Below, piece after piece: positions 33,551 to 45,012 of a stretch of DNA of 64,000 nt. Made by a program: the position numbers and the translations under genes. The notes beneath the pieces were generated by a model. That model ran no database searches. It was not told the DNA's origin and was given only the letters and a program-made list of their open reading frames with translations. This DNA is from Styela clava (taxonomy: Eukaryota; Chordata; Ascidiacea; Stolidobranchia; Styelidae), in contig NC_135259.1 in assembly GCF_964204865.1 (NCBI RefSeq), positions 21,152,974-21,216,973 on the forward strand, in the 5' to 3' direction. Numbering within the stretch: position 1 is the first letter of the stretch; each line of letters starts with the position of its first letter.

Positions 33551-33749
33551 ACATAAATATTTTAGACTTCATGCGACAGAAAGAACACATGTCTAATGTA
33601 ATATAAGACGCTACGTTCATGTCGCAGTCTTCCATTGAGACTTGGATTTGTGACACGCATCTGTCATACCGTTGGCACACAAATTCTTTTTGAACAATAA
33701 ATGACGAAACAAATAGAATTTGTTATATATATTGCTCGCTTTGATGGGA

Positions 33750-33821
33750 GCCTCGATGGCGCAGTAGGCAGCGCGTGAGTCTCATAATCTCAAGGTCGTG
33801 AGTTCGATCCTCACTCGAGGC
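33750..33821 (+). tRNA. tRNA-Met(CAT)
   Basis: Consensus body, long spacer. Confidence 0.9.
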
Positions 33822-34020
33822 ACATAAATATTTTAGACTTCATGCGACAGAAAGAACACATGTCTAATGTAATATAAGACGCTACGTTCATGTCGCAGTC
33901 TTCCATTGAGACTTGGATTTGTGACACGCATCTGTCATACCGTTGGCACACAAATTCTTTTTGAACAATAAATGACGAAACAAATAGAATTTGTTATATA
34001 TATTGCTCGCTTTGATGGGA

Positions 34021-34092
34021 GCCTCGATGGCGCAGTAGGCAGCGCGTGAGTCTCATAATCTCAAGGTCGTGAGTTCGATCCTCACTCGAGGC
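34021..34092 (+). tRNA. tRNA-Met(CAT)
   Basis: Consensus body, long spacer. Confidence 0.9.
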
Positions 34093-34291
34093 ACATAAAT
34101 ATTTTAGACTTTATGCGACAGAAAGAACACATGTCTAATGTAATCTAAGACGCTACGTTCATGTCGCATTCTTCGATTGAGACTTGGATTTGTGACACGC
34201 ATCTGTCATACCGTTGGCACACAAATTCTTTTTGAACAATAAATGACGAAACAAATAGAATTTGTTATATATATTGCTCGCTTTGTTGGGA

Positions 34292-34363
34292 GCCTCGATG
34301 GCGCAGTAGGCAGCGCGTGAGTCTCATAATCTCAAGGTCGTGAGTTCGATCCTCACTCGAGGC
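34292..34363 (+). tRNA. tRNA-Met(CAT)
   Basis: Consensus body, long spacer. Confidence 0.9.
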
Positions 34364-34561
34364 ACATAAATATTTTAGACTTCATGCGACAGAAAGAACA
34401 CATGTCTAATGTAATATAAGACGCTACGTTCATGTCGCAGTCTTCCATTGAGACTTGGATTTGTGACACGCATCTGTCATACCGTTGGCACACAAATTCT
34501 TTTTGAACAATAAATGACGAACCAATAGAATTTGTTATATATATTGCTCGCTTTGATGGAA

Positions 34562-34633
34562 GCCTCGATGGCGCAGTAGGCAGCGCGTGAGTCTCATAAT
34601 CTCAAGGTCGTGAATTCGATCCTCACTCGAGGC
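34562..34633 (+). tRNA. tRNA-Met(CAT) variant
   Basis: G53A. Confidence 0.45.
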
Positions 34634-34831
34634 ACATAAATATTTTAGACTTGATGCGACAGAAAGAACACATGTCTAATGTAATCTAAGGCGCTACGTT
34701 TATTTAGCAGTCTTCCAATGAGACTTGGATTTGTGACACGCTTCTGTCATACTTTTGGCACGCAAATCCTTTTTGAACAATAAATGACGAACCAATAGAA
34801 TTTGTTATATATATTGCTCGCTTTGATGGGA

Positions 34832-34903
34832 GCCTCGATGACGCAGTAGGCAGCGCGTGAGTCTCATAATCTCAAGGTCGTGAGTTCGGTCCTCACTCGA
34901 GGC
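34832..34903 (+). pseudogene. tRNA-Met with B-box A58G
   Basis: G10A and A58G, as at 20192. Confidence 0.6.
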
Positions 34904-35100
34904 ACATAAATATTTTAGACTTCATGCGACAGAAAGAACACATGTCTAATGTAATATAAGACGCTACGTTCATGTCGCAGTCTTCTATTGAGACTTGGAT
35001 TTGTGACACGCATCTGTCATACCGTTGGCACACAAATTCTTTTTGAACAATAAATGACGAAACAAATAGAATTTATTATATATTGCTCGCTTTGATGGGA

Positions 35101-35172
35101 GCCTCGATGGCGCAGTAGGCAGCGCGTGAGTCTCATAATCTCAAGGTCGTGAGTTCGATCCTCACTCGAGGC
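35101..35172 (+). tRNA. tRNA-Met(CAT)
   Basis: Consensus body; upstream run shortened to TATATATT. Confidence 0.9.
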
Positions 35173-35371
35173 ACATAAATATTTTAGACTTGATGCGACA
35201 GAAAGAACACATGTCTAATGTAATCTAAGACGCTACGTTCATGTCGCATTCTTCCATTGAGACTTGGATTTGTGACACGCATCTGTCATACCGTTGGCAC
35301 ACAAATTCTTTTTGAACAATAAATGACGAAACAAATAGAATTTGTTATATATATTGCTCGCTTTGATGGGA

Positions 35372-35443
35372 GCCTCGATGGCGCAGTAGGCAGCGCGTGA
35401 GTCTCATAATCTCAAGGTCGTGAGTTCGATCCTCACTCGAGGC
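35372..35443 (+). tRNA. tRNA-Met(CAT)
   Basis: Consensus body, long spacer. Confidence 0.9.
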
Positions 35444-35608
35444 ACATAAATATTTTAGACTTCATGCGACAGAAAGAACACATGTCTAATGTAATATAAG
35501 ACGCTACGTTCATGTCGCAGTCTTCCATTGAGACTTGGATTTGTGACACGCATCTGTCATACCGTTGGCACACAAATTCTTTTTGAACAATAAATGACGA
35601 AACAAATA

Positions 35609-35680
35609 GCCTCGATGGCGCAGTAGGCAGCGCGTGAGTCTCATAATCTCAAGGTCGTGAGTTCGATCCTCACTCGAGGC
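35609..35680 (+). tRNA. tRNA-Met(CAT)
   Basis: Consensus body, short spacer. Confidence 0.88.
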
Positions 35681-35845
35681 ACATAAATATTTTAGACTTC
35701 ATGCGACAGAAAGAACACATGTCTAATGTAATATAAGACGCTACGTTCATGTCGCAGTCTTCCATTGAGACTTGGATTTGTGACACGCATCTGTCATACC
35801 GTTGGCACACAAATTATTTTTGAACAATAAATGACGAAACAAATA

Positions 35846-35917
35846 GCCTCGATGGCGCAGTAGGCAGCGCGTGAGTCTCATAATCTCAAGGTCGTGAGTT
35901 CGATCCTCACTCGAGGC
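35846..35917 (+). tRNA. tRNA-Met(CAT)
   Basis: Consensus body, short spacer. Confidence 0.88.
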
Positions 35918-36115
35918 ACATAAATATTTTAGACTTGATGCGACAGAAAGAACACATGTCTAATGTAATCTAAGGCGCTACGTTTACTTCGCAGTCTTCC
36001 AATGAGACTTGGATTTGTGACACGCTTCTGTCATACTGTTGGCACGCAAATCCTTTTTGAACAATAAATGACGAACCAATAGAGTTTGTTATATATATTG
36101 CTCGCTGTGATGGGA

Positions 36116-36187
36116 GCCTCGATGGCGCAGTAGGCAGCGCGTGAGTCTCATAATCTCAAGGTCGTGAGTTCGATCCTCACTCGAGGC
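36116..36187 (+). tRNA. tRNA-Met(CAT)
   Basis: Consensus body, long spacer. Confidence 0.9.
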
Positions 36188-36352
36188 ACATAAATATTTT
36201 AGACTTCATGCGACAGAAAGAACACATGTCTAATGTAATATAAGACGCTACGTTCATGTCGCAGTCTTCCATTGAGACTTGGATTTGTGACACGCATCTG
36301 TCATACCGTTGGCACACAAATTCTTTTTGAACAATAAATGACGAAACAAATA

Positions 36353-36424
36353 GCCTCGATGGCGCAGTAGGCAGCGCGTGAGTCTCATAATCTCAAGGTC
36401 GTGAGTTCGATCCTCACTCGAGGC
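36353..36424 (+). tRNA. tRNA-Met(CAT)
   Basis: Consensus body, short spacer. Confidence 0.88.
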
Positions 36425-36623
36425 ACATAAATATTTTAGACTTCATGCGACAGAAAGAACACATGTCTAATGTAATATAAGACGCTACGTTCATGTCGCA
36501 GTCTTCCATTGAGACTTGGATTTGTGACACGCATCTGTCATACCGTTGGCACACAAATTCTTTTTGAACAATAAATGACGAAACAAATTGAATTTGTTAT
36601 ATATATTGCTCGCTTTGATGGGA

Positions 36624-36695
36624 GCCTCGATGGCGCAGTAGGCAGCGCGTGAGTCTCATAATCTCAAGGTCGTGAGTTCGATCCTCACTCGAGGC
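36624..36695 (+). tRNA. tRNA-Met(CAT)
   Basis: Consensus body, long spacer; 3' flank ATATAATTATTTTA. Confidence 0.9.
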
Positions 36696-36893
36696 ATATA
36701 ATTATTTTAGACTTGATGCGACAGAAAGAACACATGTCTAATGTAATCTAAGGTGCTGCGTCCATGTCGCAGTCTTCTAGTGAGACTTGGATTTGTGACA
36801 CGCTTCTGTCATACTGTTGGCACACAAATACTTTTCAAACAATAAATGCAAAAATAGTAGATTTTGTTGAACATATTTCCCGATGTGATGGGG

Positions 36894-36957
36894 GCCTCTA
36901 TGGCGCAGTAGGCAGTGTGTGAGTCTCAAGGTCGTGAGTTCAATACTCACTTGGGGA
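36894..36957 (+). pseudogene. tRNA-Met relic, anticodon-loop deletion class
   Basis: 8-nt deletion between CTCA repeats. Confidence 0.9.
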
Positions 36958-37136
36958 ACATTAAATACTTTAGACCTGATGCGACAGTCCAGAAAGACAT
37001 ATCTACCGTGATATCTAGCTTTTGGAGTTGATTCCAATTTCGGTTTCCTAAAACACTGAATTACTTCACTCGTTTTCACTTTATGAGATTTCAATAGGGT
37101 TCCTATATTTTATTTGCTACCCTGTGTGCATAGAAA

Positions 37137-37218
37137 GGCAGGATGGCCGAGCGGTCTAAGGCGCTGCGTTCAGGTCGCAGTCTCCGATGGAGGCGTGGGT
37201 TCGAATCCCACTTCTGTC
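37137..37218 (+). tRNA. tRNA-Leu(CAG)
   Basis: GGCAGGA form; full body and terminator. Confidence 0.93.
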
Positions 37219-37451
37219 ATATTTTTTGCACACAAATCCTCAAACTCGGGTCATATCGTATAACTTAGACCTGGTGCGAAAGAACATAAACACGTCTATT
37301 GTAATCTAAGCTGCTGCGTTCAGGTCGCAGTGTCTGATTGAGACTTGGTTTCGTAACCCGCTCTTGTAATAATGCTAGCACACAAGTCATTTCATAACAA
37401 TCAATGACGTTAATCATTGCTTTGTAATATATATGGCTCTTCGTGATAGAA

Positions 37452-37510
37452 GCCTGGATTGCGCAGTAGGCAGTGCGTGACTCTCATAATCTCAAGGTCG
37501 TCAGTTCGAT
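37452..37510 (+). pseudogene. 3'-truncated tRNA-Met fused to tRNA-Leu relic
   Basis: GCCTGGATT class with G30C and G51C. The body stops inside the T loop at CAGTTCGAT and continues directly as the Leu relic CTAAGGCGC; the Met 3' end and spacer are gone. Confidence 0.85.
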
Positions 37511-37656
37511 CTAAGGCGCTACGTTTATTTCGCAGTCTTCCAATGAGACTTGGATTTGTGACACGCTTCTGTCATACCGTTGGCACGCAAATCCTTTTTG
37601 AACAATAAATGACGAACCAATAGAATTTGTTATATATATTGCTCGCTTTGATGGGA

Positions 37657-37728
37657 GCCTCGATGGCGCAGTAGGCAGCGCGTGAGTCTCATAATCTCAA
37701 GGTCGTGAGTTCGATCCTCACTCGAGGC
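37657..37728 (+). tRNA. tRNA-Met(CAT)
   Basis: Consensus body, long spacer. Confidence 0.9.
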
Positions 37729-37930
37729 ACATAAACATTTTAGACTTCATGCAACAGAAAGAGAACATATGTCTAATGTAATATAAGACGCCTACGTTCA
37801 TGTCGCAGTCTTCCATTGAGACTTGGATTTGTGACACGCATCTGTCATACCGTTGGCACACAAATTCTTTTTGAACAATAAATGACGAAACAAATAGAAT
37901 TTGTTATATATATTGCTCGCTTTAATAGGA

Positions 37931-38002
37931 GCCTCGATGGCGCAGTAGGCAGCGCGTGAGTCTCATAATCTCAAGGTCGTGAGTTCGATCCTCACTCGAG
38001 GC
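37931..38002 (+). tRNA. tRNA-Met(CAT)
   Basis: Consensus body, long spacer. Confidence 0.9.
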
Positions 38003-38200
38003 ACATAAATATTTTAGACTTGATGCGACAGAAAGAACACATGTCTAATGTAATCTAAGGCGCTACGTTTATTTCGCAGTCTTCTAATGAGACTTGGATT
38101 TGTGACACGCTTCTGTCATACTGTTGGCACGCAAATCCTTTTTGAACAATAAATGACGAACCAATAGAATTTGTTATATATATTGCTCGCTTTGATGGGA

Positions 38201-38272
38201 GCCTCGATGGCGCAGTAGGCAGCGCGTGAGTCTCATAATCTCAAGGTCGTGAGTTCGATCCTCACTCGAAGC
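38201..38272 (+). tRNA. tRNA-Met(CAT) variant
   Basis: G70A gives a 3:70 C-A mismatch; recurrent class (41064, 53347, 55577, 61469). Confidence 0.6.
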
Positions 38273-38471
38273 ACATAAATATTTTCGACTTCATGCGACA
38301 GAAAGAACATATGTCTAATGTAATATAAGACGCTACGTTCATGTCGCAGTCTTCCATTGAGACTTGGATTTGTGACACGCATCTGTCATACCGTTGGCAC
38401 ACAAATTCTTTTTGAACAATAAATGACGAAACAAATAGAATTTGTTGTATATATTGCTCGCTTTGATGGGA

Positions 38472-38543
38472 GCCTCGATGGCGCAGTAGGCAGCGCGTGA
38501 GTCTCATAATCTCAAGGTCGTGAGTTCGATCCTCACTCGAGGC
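38472..38543 (+). tRNA. tRNA-Met(CAT)
   Basis: Consensus body; upstream run GTATATATT. Confidence 0.9.
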
Positions 38544-38708
38544 ACATAAATATTTTAGACTTCATGCGACAGAAAGAACACATGTCTAATGTAATATAAG
38601 ACGCTACGTTCATGTCGCAGTCTTCCATTGAGACTTGGATTTGTGACACGCATCTGTCATACCGTTGGCACACAAATTCTTTTTGAACAATAAATGACGA
38701 AACAAATA

Positions 38709-38780
38709 GCCTCGATGGCGCAGTAGGCAGCGCGTGAGTCTCATAATCTCAAGGTCGTGAGTTCGATCCTCACTCGAGGC
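38709..38780 (+). tRNA. tRNA-Met(CAT)
   Basis: Consensus body, short spacer. Confidence 0.88.
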
Positions 38781-38978
38781 ACATAAATATTTTAGACTTG
38801 ATGCGACAGAAAGAACACATGTCTAATGTAATCTAAGGCGCTACGTTTACTTCGCAGTCTTCCAATGAGACTTGGATTTGTGACACGCTTCTGTCATACT
38901 GTTGGCACGCAAATCCTTTTTGAACAATAAATGACGAACCAATAGAGTTTGTTATATATATTGCTCGCTTTGATGGGA

Positions 38979-39050
38979 GCCTCGATGGCGCAGTAGGCAG
39001 CGCGTGAGTCTCATAATCTCAAGGTCGTGAGTTCGATCCTCACTCGAGGC
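38979..39050 (+). tRNA. tRNA-Met(CAT)
   Basis: Consensus body, long spacer. Confidence 0.9.
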
Positions 39051-39215
39051 ACATAAATATTTTAGACTTCATGCGACAGAAAGAACACATGTCTAATGTA
39101 ATATAAGACGCTACGTTCATGTCGCAGTCTTCCATTGAGACTTGGATTTGTGACACGCATCTGTCATACCGTTGGCACACAAATTCTTTTTGAACAATAA
39201 ATGACGAAACAAATA

Positions 39216-39287
39216 GCCTCGATGGCGCAGTAGGCAGCGCGTGAGTCTCATAATCTCAAGGTCGTGAGTTCGATCCTCACTCGAGGC
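39216..39287 (+). tRNA. tRNA-Met(CAT)
   Basis: Consensus body, short spacer. Confidence 0.88.
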
Positions 39288-39486
39288 ACATAAATATTTT
39301 AGACTTCATGCGACAGAAAGAACACATGTCTAATGTAATATAAGACGCTACGTTCATGTCGCAGTCTTCCATTGAGACCTGGATTTGTGACACGCATCTG
39401 TCATACCGTTGGCACACAAATTCTTTTTGAACAATAAATGACGAAACAAATTGAATTTGTTATATATATTGCTCGCTTTGATGGGA

Positions 39487-39558
39487 GCCTCGATGGCGCA
39501 GTAGGCAGCGCGTGAGTCTCATAATCTCAAGGTCGTGAGTTCGATCCTCACTCGAGGC
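39487..39558 (+). tRNA. tRNA-Met(CAT)
   Basis: Consensus body, long spacer; 3' flank ATATAATTATTTTA. Confidence 0.9.
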
Positions 39559-39756
39559 ATATAATTATTTTAGACTTGATGCGACAGAAAGAACACATGT
39601 CTAATGTAATCTAAGGTGCTGCGTCCATGTCGCAGTCTTCTAGTGAGAATTGGATTTGTGACACGCTTCTGTCATACTGTTGGCACACAAATACTTTTCA
39701 AACAATAAATGCAAAAATAGTAGATTTTGTTGAACATATTTCCCGATCTGATGGGG

Positions 39757-39820
39757 GCCTCTATGGCGCAGTAGGCAGTGTGTGAGTCTCAAGGTCGTGA
39801 GTTCAATACTCACTTGGGGA
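39757..39820 (+). pseudogene. tRNA-Met relic, anticodon-loop deletion class
   Basis: 8-nt deletion between CTCA repeats. Confidence 0.9.
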
Positions 39821-39999
39821 ACATTAAATACTTTAGACCTGATGCAACAGTCCAGAAAGACATATCTACCGTGATATCTAGCTTTTGGAGTTGATTCCAA
39901 TTTCGGTTTCCTAAAACACTGAATTACTTCACTCGTTTTCACTTTATGAGATTTCAATAGGGTTCCTATATTTTATTTGCTACCCTGTGTGCATAGAAA

Positions 40000-40081
40000 G
40001 GCAGGATGGCCGAGCGGTCTAAGGCGCTGCGTTCAGGTCGCAGTCTCCGATGGAGGCGTGGGTTCGAATCCCACTTCTGTC
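40000..40081 (+). tRNA. tRNA-Leu(CAG)
   Basis: GGCAGGA form; full body and terminator. Confidence 0.93.
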
Positions 40082-40314
40082 ATATTTTTTGCACACAAAT
40101 CCTCAAACTCGGGTCATATCGTATAACTTAGACCTGGTGCGAAAGAACATAAACACGTCTATTGTAATCTAAGCTGCTGCGTTCAGGTCGCAGTGTCTGA
40201 TTGAGACTTGGTTTCGTAACCCGCTCTTGTAATAATGCTAGCACACAAGTCATTTCATAACAATCAATGACGTTAATCATTGCTTTGTAATATATATGGC
40301 TCTTCGTGATAGAA

Positions 40315-40373
40315 GCCTGGATTGCGCAGTAGGCAGTGCGTGACTCTCATAATCTCAAGGTCGTCAGTTCGAT
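40315..40373 (+). pseudogene. 3'-truncated tRNA-Met fused to tRNA-Leu relic
   Basis: Same junction as 37452. Confidence 0.85.
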
Positions 40374-40519
40374 CTAAGGCGCTACGTTTATTTCGCAGTC
40401 TTCCAATGAGACTTGGATTTGTGACACGCTTCTGTCATACCGTTGGCACGCAAATCCTTTTTGAACAATAAATGACGAACCAATAGAATTTGTTATATAT
40501 ATTGCTCGCTTTGATGGGA

Positions 40520-40591
40520 GCCTCGATGGCGCAGTAGGCAGCGCGTGAGTCTCATAATCTCAAGGTCGTGAGTTCGATCCTCACTCGAGGC
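40520..40591 (+). tRNA. tRNA-Met(CAT)
   Basis: Consensus body, long spacer. Confidence 0.9.
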
Positions 40592-40793
40592 ACATAAACA
40601 TTTTAGACTTCATGCAACAGAAAGAGAACATATGTCTAATGTAATATAAGACGCCTACGTTCATGTCGCAGTCTTCCATTGAGACTTGGATTTGTGACAC
40701 GCATCTGTCATACCGTTGGCACACAAATTCTTTTTGAACAATAAATGACGAAACAAATAGAATTTGTTATATATATTGCTCGCTTTAATAGGA

Positions 40794-40865
40794 GCCTCGA
40801 TGGCGCAGTAGGCAGCGCGTGAGTCTCATAATCTCAAGGTCGTGAGTTCGATCCTCACTCGAGGC
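40794..40865 (+). tRNA. tRNA-Met(CAT)
   Basis: Consensus body, long spacer. Confidence 0.9.
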
Positions 40866-41063
40866 ACATAAATATTTTAGACTTGATGCGACAGAAAGAA
40901 CACATGTCTAATGTAATCTAAGGCGCTACGTTTATTTCGCAGTCTTCTAATGAGACTTGGATTTGTGACACGCTTCTGTCATACTGTTGGCACGCAAATC
41001 TTTTTTGAACAATAAATGACGAACCAATAGAATTTGTTATATATATTGCTCGCTTTGATGGGA

Positions 41064-41135
41064 GCCTCGATGGCGCAGTAGGCAGCGCGTGAGTCTCATA
41101 ATCTCAAGGTCGTGAGTTCGATCCTCACTCGAAGC
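41064..41135 (+). tRNA. tRNA-Met(CAT) variant
   Basis: G70A. Confidence 0.6.
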
Positions 41136-41334
41136 ACATAAATATTTTCGACTTCATGCGACAGAAAGAACATATGTCTAATGTAATATAAGACGCTACG
41201 TTCATGTCGCAGTCTTCCATTGAGACTTGGATTTGTGACACGCATCTGTCATACCGTTGGCACACAAATTCTTTTTGAACAATAAATGACGAAACAAATA
41301 GAATTTGTTGTATATATTGCTCGCTTTGATGGGA

Positions 41335-41406
41335 GCCTCGATGGCGCAGTAGGCAGCGCGTGAGTCTCATAATCTCAAGGTCGTGAGTTCGATCCGCACT
41401 CGAGGC
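41335..41406 (+). tRNA. tRNA-Met(CAT) variant
   Basis: T62G mispairs with A52 in the T stem; recurrent before the deletion-class relics (55848, 58793, 61740). Confidence 0.55.
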
Positions 41407-41604
41407 ACATAAATATTTTAGACTTGATGCGACAGAAAGAACACATGTCTAATGTAATCTAAGTCGCTGCGTCCATGTCGCAGTCTTCTAGTGAGACTTG
41501 GATTTGTGACACGCTTTTGTCATACTGTTGGCACACAAATACTTTTCAAACAATAAATGCAAAAATAGTAGATTTTGTTGAACATATTTCCCGATGTGAT
41601 GGGG

Positions 41605-41668
41605 GCCTCTATGGCGCAGTAGGCAGCGTGTGAGTCTCAAGGTCGTGAGTTCAATACTCACTTGGGGA
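41605..41668 (+). pseudogene. tRNA-Met relic, anticodon-loop deletion class
   Basis: 8-nt deletion between CTCA repeats. Confidence 0.9.
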
Positions 41669-41847
41669 ACATTAAATACTTTAGACCTGATGCAACAGTT
41701 CAGAAAGACATATCTACCGTGATATCTAGCTTTTGGAGTTGATTCCAATTTCGGTTTCCTAAAACACTGAATTACTTCACTCGTTTTCACTTTATAAGAT
41801 TTCAATAGGGTTCCTATATTTTATTTGCTACCCTGTGCGCATAGAAA

Positions 41848-41929
41848 GGCAGAATGGCCGAGCGGTCTAAGGCGCTGCGTTCAGGTCGCAGTCTCCGATG
41901 GAGGCGTGGGTTCGAATCCCACTTCTGTC
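41848..41929 (+). tRNA. tRNA-Leu(CAG)
   Basis: GGCAGAA form; full body and terminator. Confidence 0.93.
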
Positions 41930-42163
41930 ATATTTTTTGCACACAAATCCTTAAACTCGGGTCGGATCGTATAACTTAGACCTGATGCGAAAGAACATAA
42001 ACACGTCTATTGTAATCTAAGCTGCTGCGTTCAGGTCGCAGTGTCTGATTGAGACTTGGTTTCGTAACCCGCTCTTGTCATGATGCTGGCACACAAGTCA
42101 TTTCGGAATAATCAATAACGTTATTCATTGATTTTGTTATATATATGGCTCTTCGTGATAGAA

Positions 42164-42235
42164 GCCTGGATTGCGCAGTAGGCAGTGCGTGAGTCTCATA
42201 ATCTCAAGGTCGTGAGTTCGATCCTCACTCGAGGC
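42164..42235 (+). tRNA. tRNA-Met(CAT), GCCTGGATT class
   Basis: C5G, G9T, C23T. Confidence 0.45.
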
Positions 42236-42433
42236 ACATAAATATTTTATACTTGATGCGACAGAAAGAACACATGTCTTATGTAATCTAAGGCGCTACG
42301 TTTATTTTGCAGTCTTCCAATGAGACTTGGATTTGTGACACGCTTCTGTCATACTGTTGGCACGCAAATCCTTTTTGAACAATAAATGACGAACCAATAG
42401 AATTTGTTATATATATTGCTCGCTTTGATGGGA

Positions 42434-42505
42434 GCCTCGATGGCGCAGTAGGCAACGCGTGAGTCTCATAATCTCAAGGTCGTGAGTTCGATCCTCACTC
42501 GAGGC
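42434..42505 (+). tRNA. tRNA-Met(CAT) variant
   Basis: G22A opens the last D-stem pair; also at 59893 and 62839. Confidence 0.7.
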
Positions 42506-42705
42506 ACATAAATATTTTAGACTTGATGCGACAGAAAGGAACACATGTCTAATGTAATCTAAGGCGCTACGTTTATTTCGCAGTCTTCCAATGAGACTTG
42601 GATTTGTGACACGCTTCTGTCATACTGTTGGCACGTAAATCCTTTTTGAACAATAAATGACGAAACAAATAGAATTTGTTATATATATTGCTCGCTTTGA
42701 TGGGA

Positions 42706-42777
42706 GCCTCGATGGTGCAGTAGGCAGCGCGTGAGTCTCATAATCTCAAGGTCGTGAGTTCGATCCTCACTCGAGGC
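42706..42777 (+). tRNA. tRNA-Met(CAT)
   Basis: C11T, leaving a T:G wobble; otherwise consensus. Confidence 0.8.
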
Positions 42778-42928
42778 ACATAAATATTTTAGACTTGATG
42801 CGACAGAAAGAACACATGTCTAATGTAATCTAAGGCGCTACGTTTATTTCGCAGTCTTCCAATGAGACTTGGATTTGTGACACGCTTCTGTCATACTGTT
42901 GGTACGCAAATCCTTTTTGAACAATAAA

Positions 42929-43000
42929 GCCTCGATGGTGCAGTAGGCAGCGCGTGAGTCTCATAATCTCAAGGTCGTGAGTTCGATCCTCACTCGAGGC
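42929..43000 (+). tRNA. tRNA-Met(CAT)
   Basis: C11T; a very short spacer (AATAAAGCCTCG), shorter than the 237-bp class. Confidence 0.78.
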
Positions 43001-43198
43001 ACATAAATATTTTAGACTTGATGCGACAGAAAGAACACATGTCTAATGTAATCTAAGGCGCTACGTTTATTTCGCAGTCTTCCAATGAGACTTGGATTTG
43101 TGACACGCTTCTGTCATACTGTTGGTACGCAAATCCTTTTTGAACAATAAATGACGAACCAATAGAGTTTGTTATATATATTGCTCGCTTTGATGGGA

Positions 43199-43270
43199 GC
43201 CTCGATGGCGCAGTAGGCAGCGCGTGAGTCTCATAATCTCAAGGTCGTGGGTTCGATCCTAACTCGAGGC
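43199..43270 (+). tRNA. tRNA-Met(CAT) variant
   Basis: A52G and C63A weaken the T stem. Confidence 0.5.
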
Positions 43271-43469
43271 ACATAATTATTTTAGACTTCATGCGACAGA
43301 AAGAACACATGTCTAATGTAATATAAGACGCTACGTTCATGTCGCATTCTTCCATTGAGACTTGGATTTGTGACACGCATCTGTCATACCGTTGGCACAC
43401 AAATTCTTTTTGAACAATAAATGACGAAACAAATAGAATTTGTTATATATATTGCTCGCTTTGATGGGA

Positions 43470-43541
43470 GCCTCGATGGCGCAGTAGGCAGCGCGTGAGT
43501 CTCATAATCTCAAGGTCGTGAGTTCTATCCTCACTCGAGGC
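43470..43541 (+). tRNA. tRNA-Met(CAT) variant
   Basis: G57T. Confidence 0.5.
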
Positions 43542-43706
43542 ACATAAATATTTTAGACTTCATGCGACAGAAAGAACACATGTCTAATGTAATATAAGAC
43601 GCTACGTTCATGTCGCAGTCTTCCATTGAGACTTGGATTTGTGACACGCATCTGTCATACCGTTGGCACACAAATTCTTTTTGAACAATAAATGACGAAA
43701 CAAATA

Positions 43707-43778
43707 GGCTCGATGGCGCAGTGGGCAGCGCGTGAGTCTCATAATCTCAAGGTCGTGAGTTCGATCCTCACTCGAGGC
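43707..43778 (+). tRNA. tRNA-Met(CAT) variant
   Basis: C2G (mismatch with G71) and A17G; short spacer. Confidence 0.55.
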
Positions 43779-43977
43779 ACATAAATATTTTAGACTTCAT
43801 GCGACAGAAAGAACACATGTCTAATGTAATATAAGACGCTACGTTCATGTCGCAGTCTTCCATTGAGACTTGGATTTGTGACACGCATCTGTCATACCGT
43901 TGGCACACAAATTCTTTTTGAACAATAAATGACGAAACAAATTGAATTTGGTATATATATTGCTCGCTTTGATGGGA

Positions 43978-44049
43978 GCCTCGATGGCGCAGTAGTCAGC
44001 GCGTGAGTCTCATAATCTCAAGGTCGTGAGTTCGATCCTCACTCGAGGC
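43978..44049 (+). tRNA. tRNA-Met(CAT) variant
   Basis: G19T in the D loop, which contacts C56; the higher-order partner at 46062 is consensus. Confidence 0.5.
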
Positions 44050-44247
44050 ACATAAATATTTTAGACTTGATGCGACCGAAAGAACACATGTCTAATGTAA
44101 TCTAAGGCGCTACGTTTATTTCGCAGTCTTCCAATGAGACTTGGATTTGTGACACGCTTCTGTCATACTGTTGGCACGCAAATCCTTTTCGAACAATAAA
44201 TGACGAACCAATAGAGTTTGTTATATATATTGCTCGCTTTGATGGGA

Positions 44248-44319
44248 GCCTCGATGGCGCAGTAGGCAGCGCGTGAGTCTCATAATCTCAAGGTCGTGAG
44301 TTCGATCCTCACTCGAGGC
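44248..44319 (+). tRNA. tRNA-Met(CAT)
   Basis: Consensus body, long spacer. Confidence 0.9.
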
Positions 44320-44518
44320 ACATAAATATTTTAGACTTCATGTGACAGAAAGAACACATGTCTAATGTAATATAAGACGCTACGTTCATGTCGCAGTCTT
44401 CCATTGAGACTTGGATTTGTGACACGCATCTGTCATACCGTTGGCACACAAATTCTTTTTGAACAATAAATGACGAAACAAATTGAATTTGGTATATATA
44501 TTGCTCGCTTTGATGGGA

Positions 44519-44590
44519 GCCTCGATGGCGCAGTAGGCAGCGCGTGAGTCTCATAATCTCAAGGTCGTGAGTTCGATCCTCACTCGAGGC
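44519..44590 (+). tRNA. tRNA-Met(CAT)
   Basis: Consensus body, long spacer. Confidence 0.9.
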
Positions 44591-44789
44591 ACATAAATAT
44601 TTTAGACTTGATGCGACCGAAAGAACACATGTCTAATGTAATCTAAGGCGCTACGTTTATTTCGCAGTCTTCCAATGAGACTTGGATTTGTGACACGCTT
44701 CTGTCATACTGTTGGCACGCAAATCCTTTTTGAACAATAAATGACGAAACAAATAGAATTTGTTATATATATTGCTCGCTTTGATGGGA

Positions 44790-44861
44790 GCCTCGATGGT
44801 GCAGTAGGCAGCGCGTGAGTCTCATAATCTCAAGGTCGTGAGTTCGATCCTCACTCGAGGC
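44790..44861 (+). tRNA. tRNA-Met(CAT)
   Basis: C11T. Confidence 0.8.
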
Positions 44862-45012
44862 ACATAAATATTTTAGACTTGATGCGACAGAAAGAACACA
44901 TGTCTAATGTAATCTAAGGCGCTACGTTTATTTCGCAGTCTTCCAATGAGACTTGGATTTGTGACACGCTTCTGTCATACTGTTGGTACGCAAATCCTTT
45001 TTGAACAATAAA

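Larger units (their letters stand above)
22794..34633 (+). repeat. Higher-order duplications, shifts 4791, 2455/2456 and 7247 bp
   Basis: Blocks with shared private variants recur at fixed offsets. 22794/27585/30040 carry the same unit followed by the G18A+G57T copy. Leu 24391/29182/31638 follow suit. Met copies 24709 to 27315 match 31956 to 34562 one by one at +7247. The 19652-20461 series matches 34292-35101 at +14640. Confidence 0.85.
37137..41406 (+). repeat. Higher-order duplication, shift 2863 bp
   Basis: Leu 37137/40000, fusion relic 37452/40315 and Met 37657, 37931, 38201, 38472 match 40520, 40794, 41064, 41335 at constant offset, including the shared G70A copy. Confidence 0.85.
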
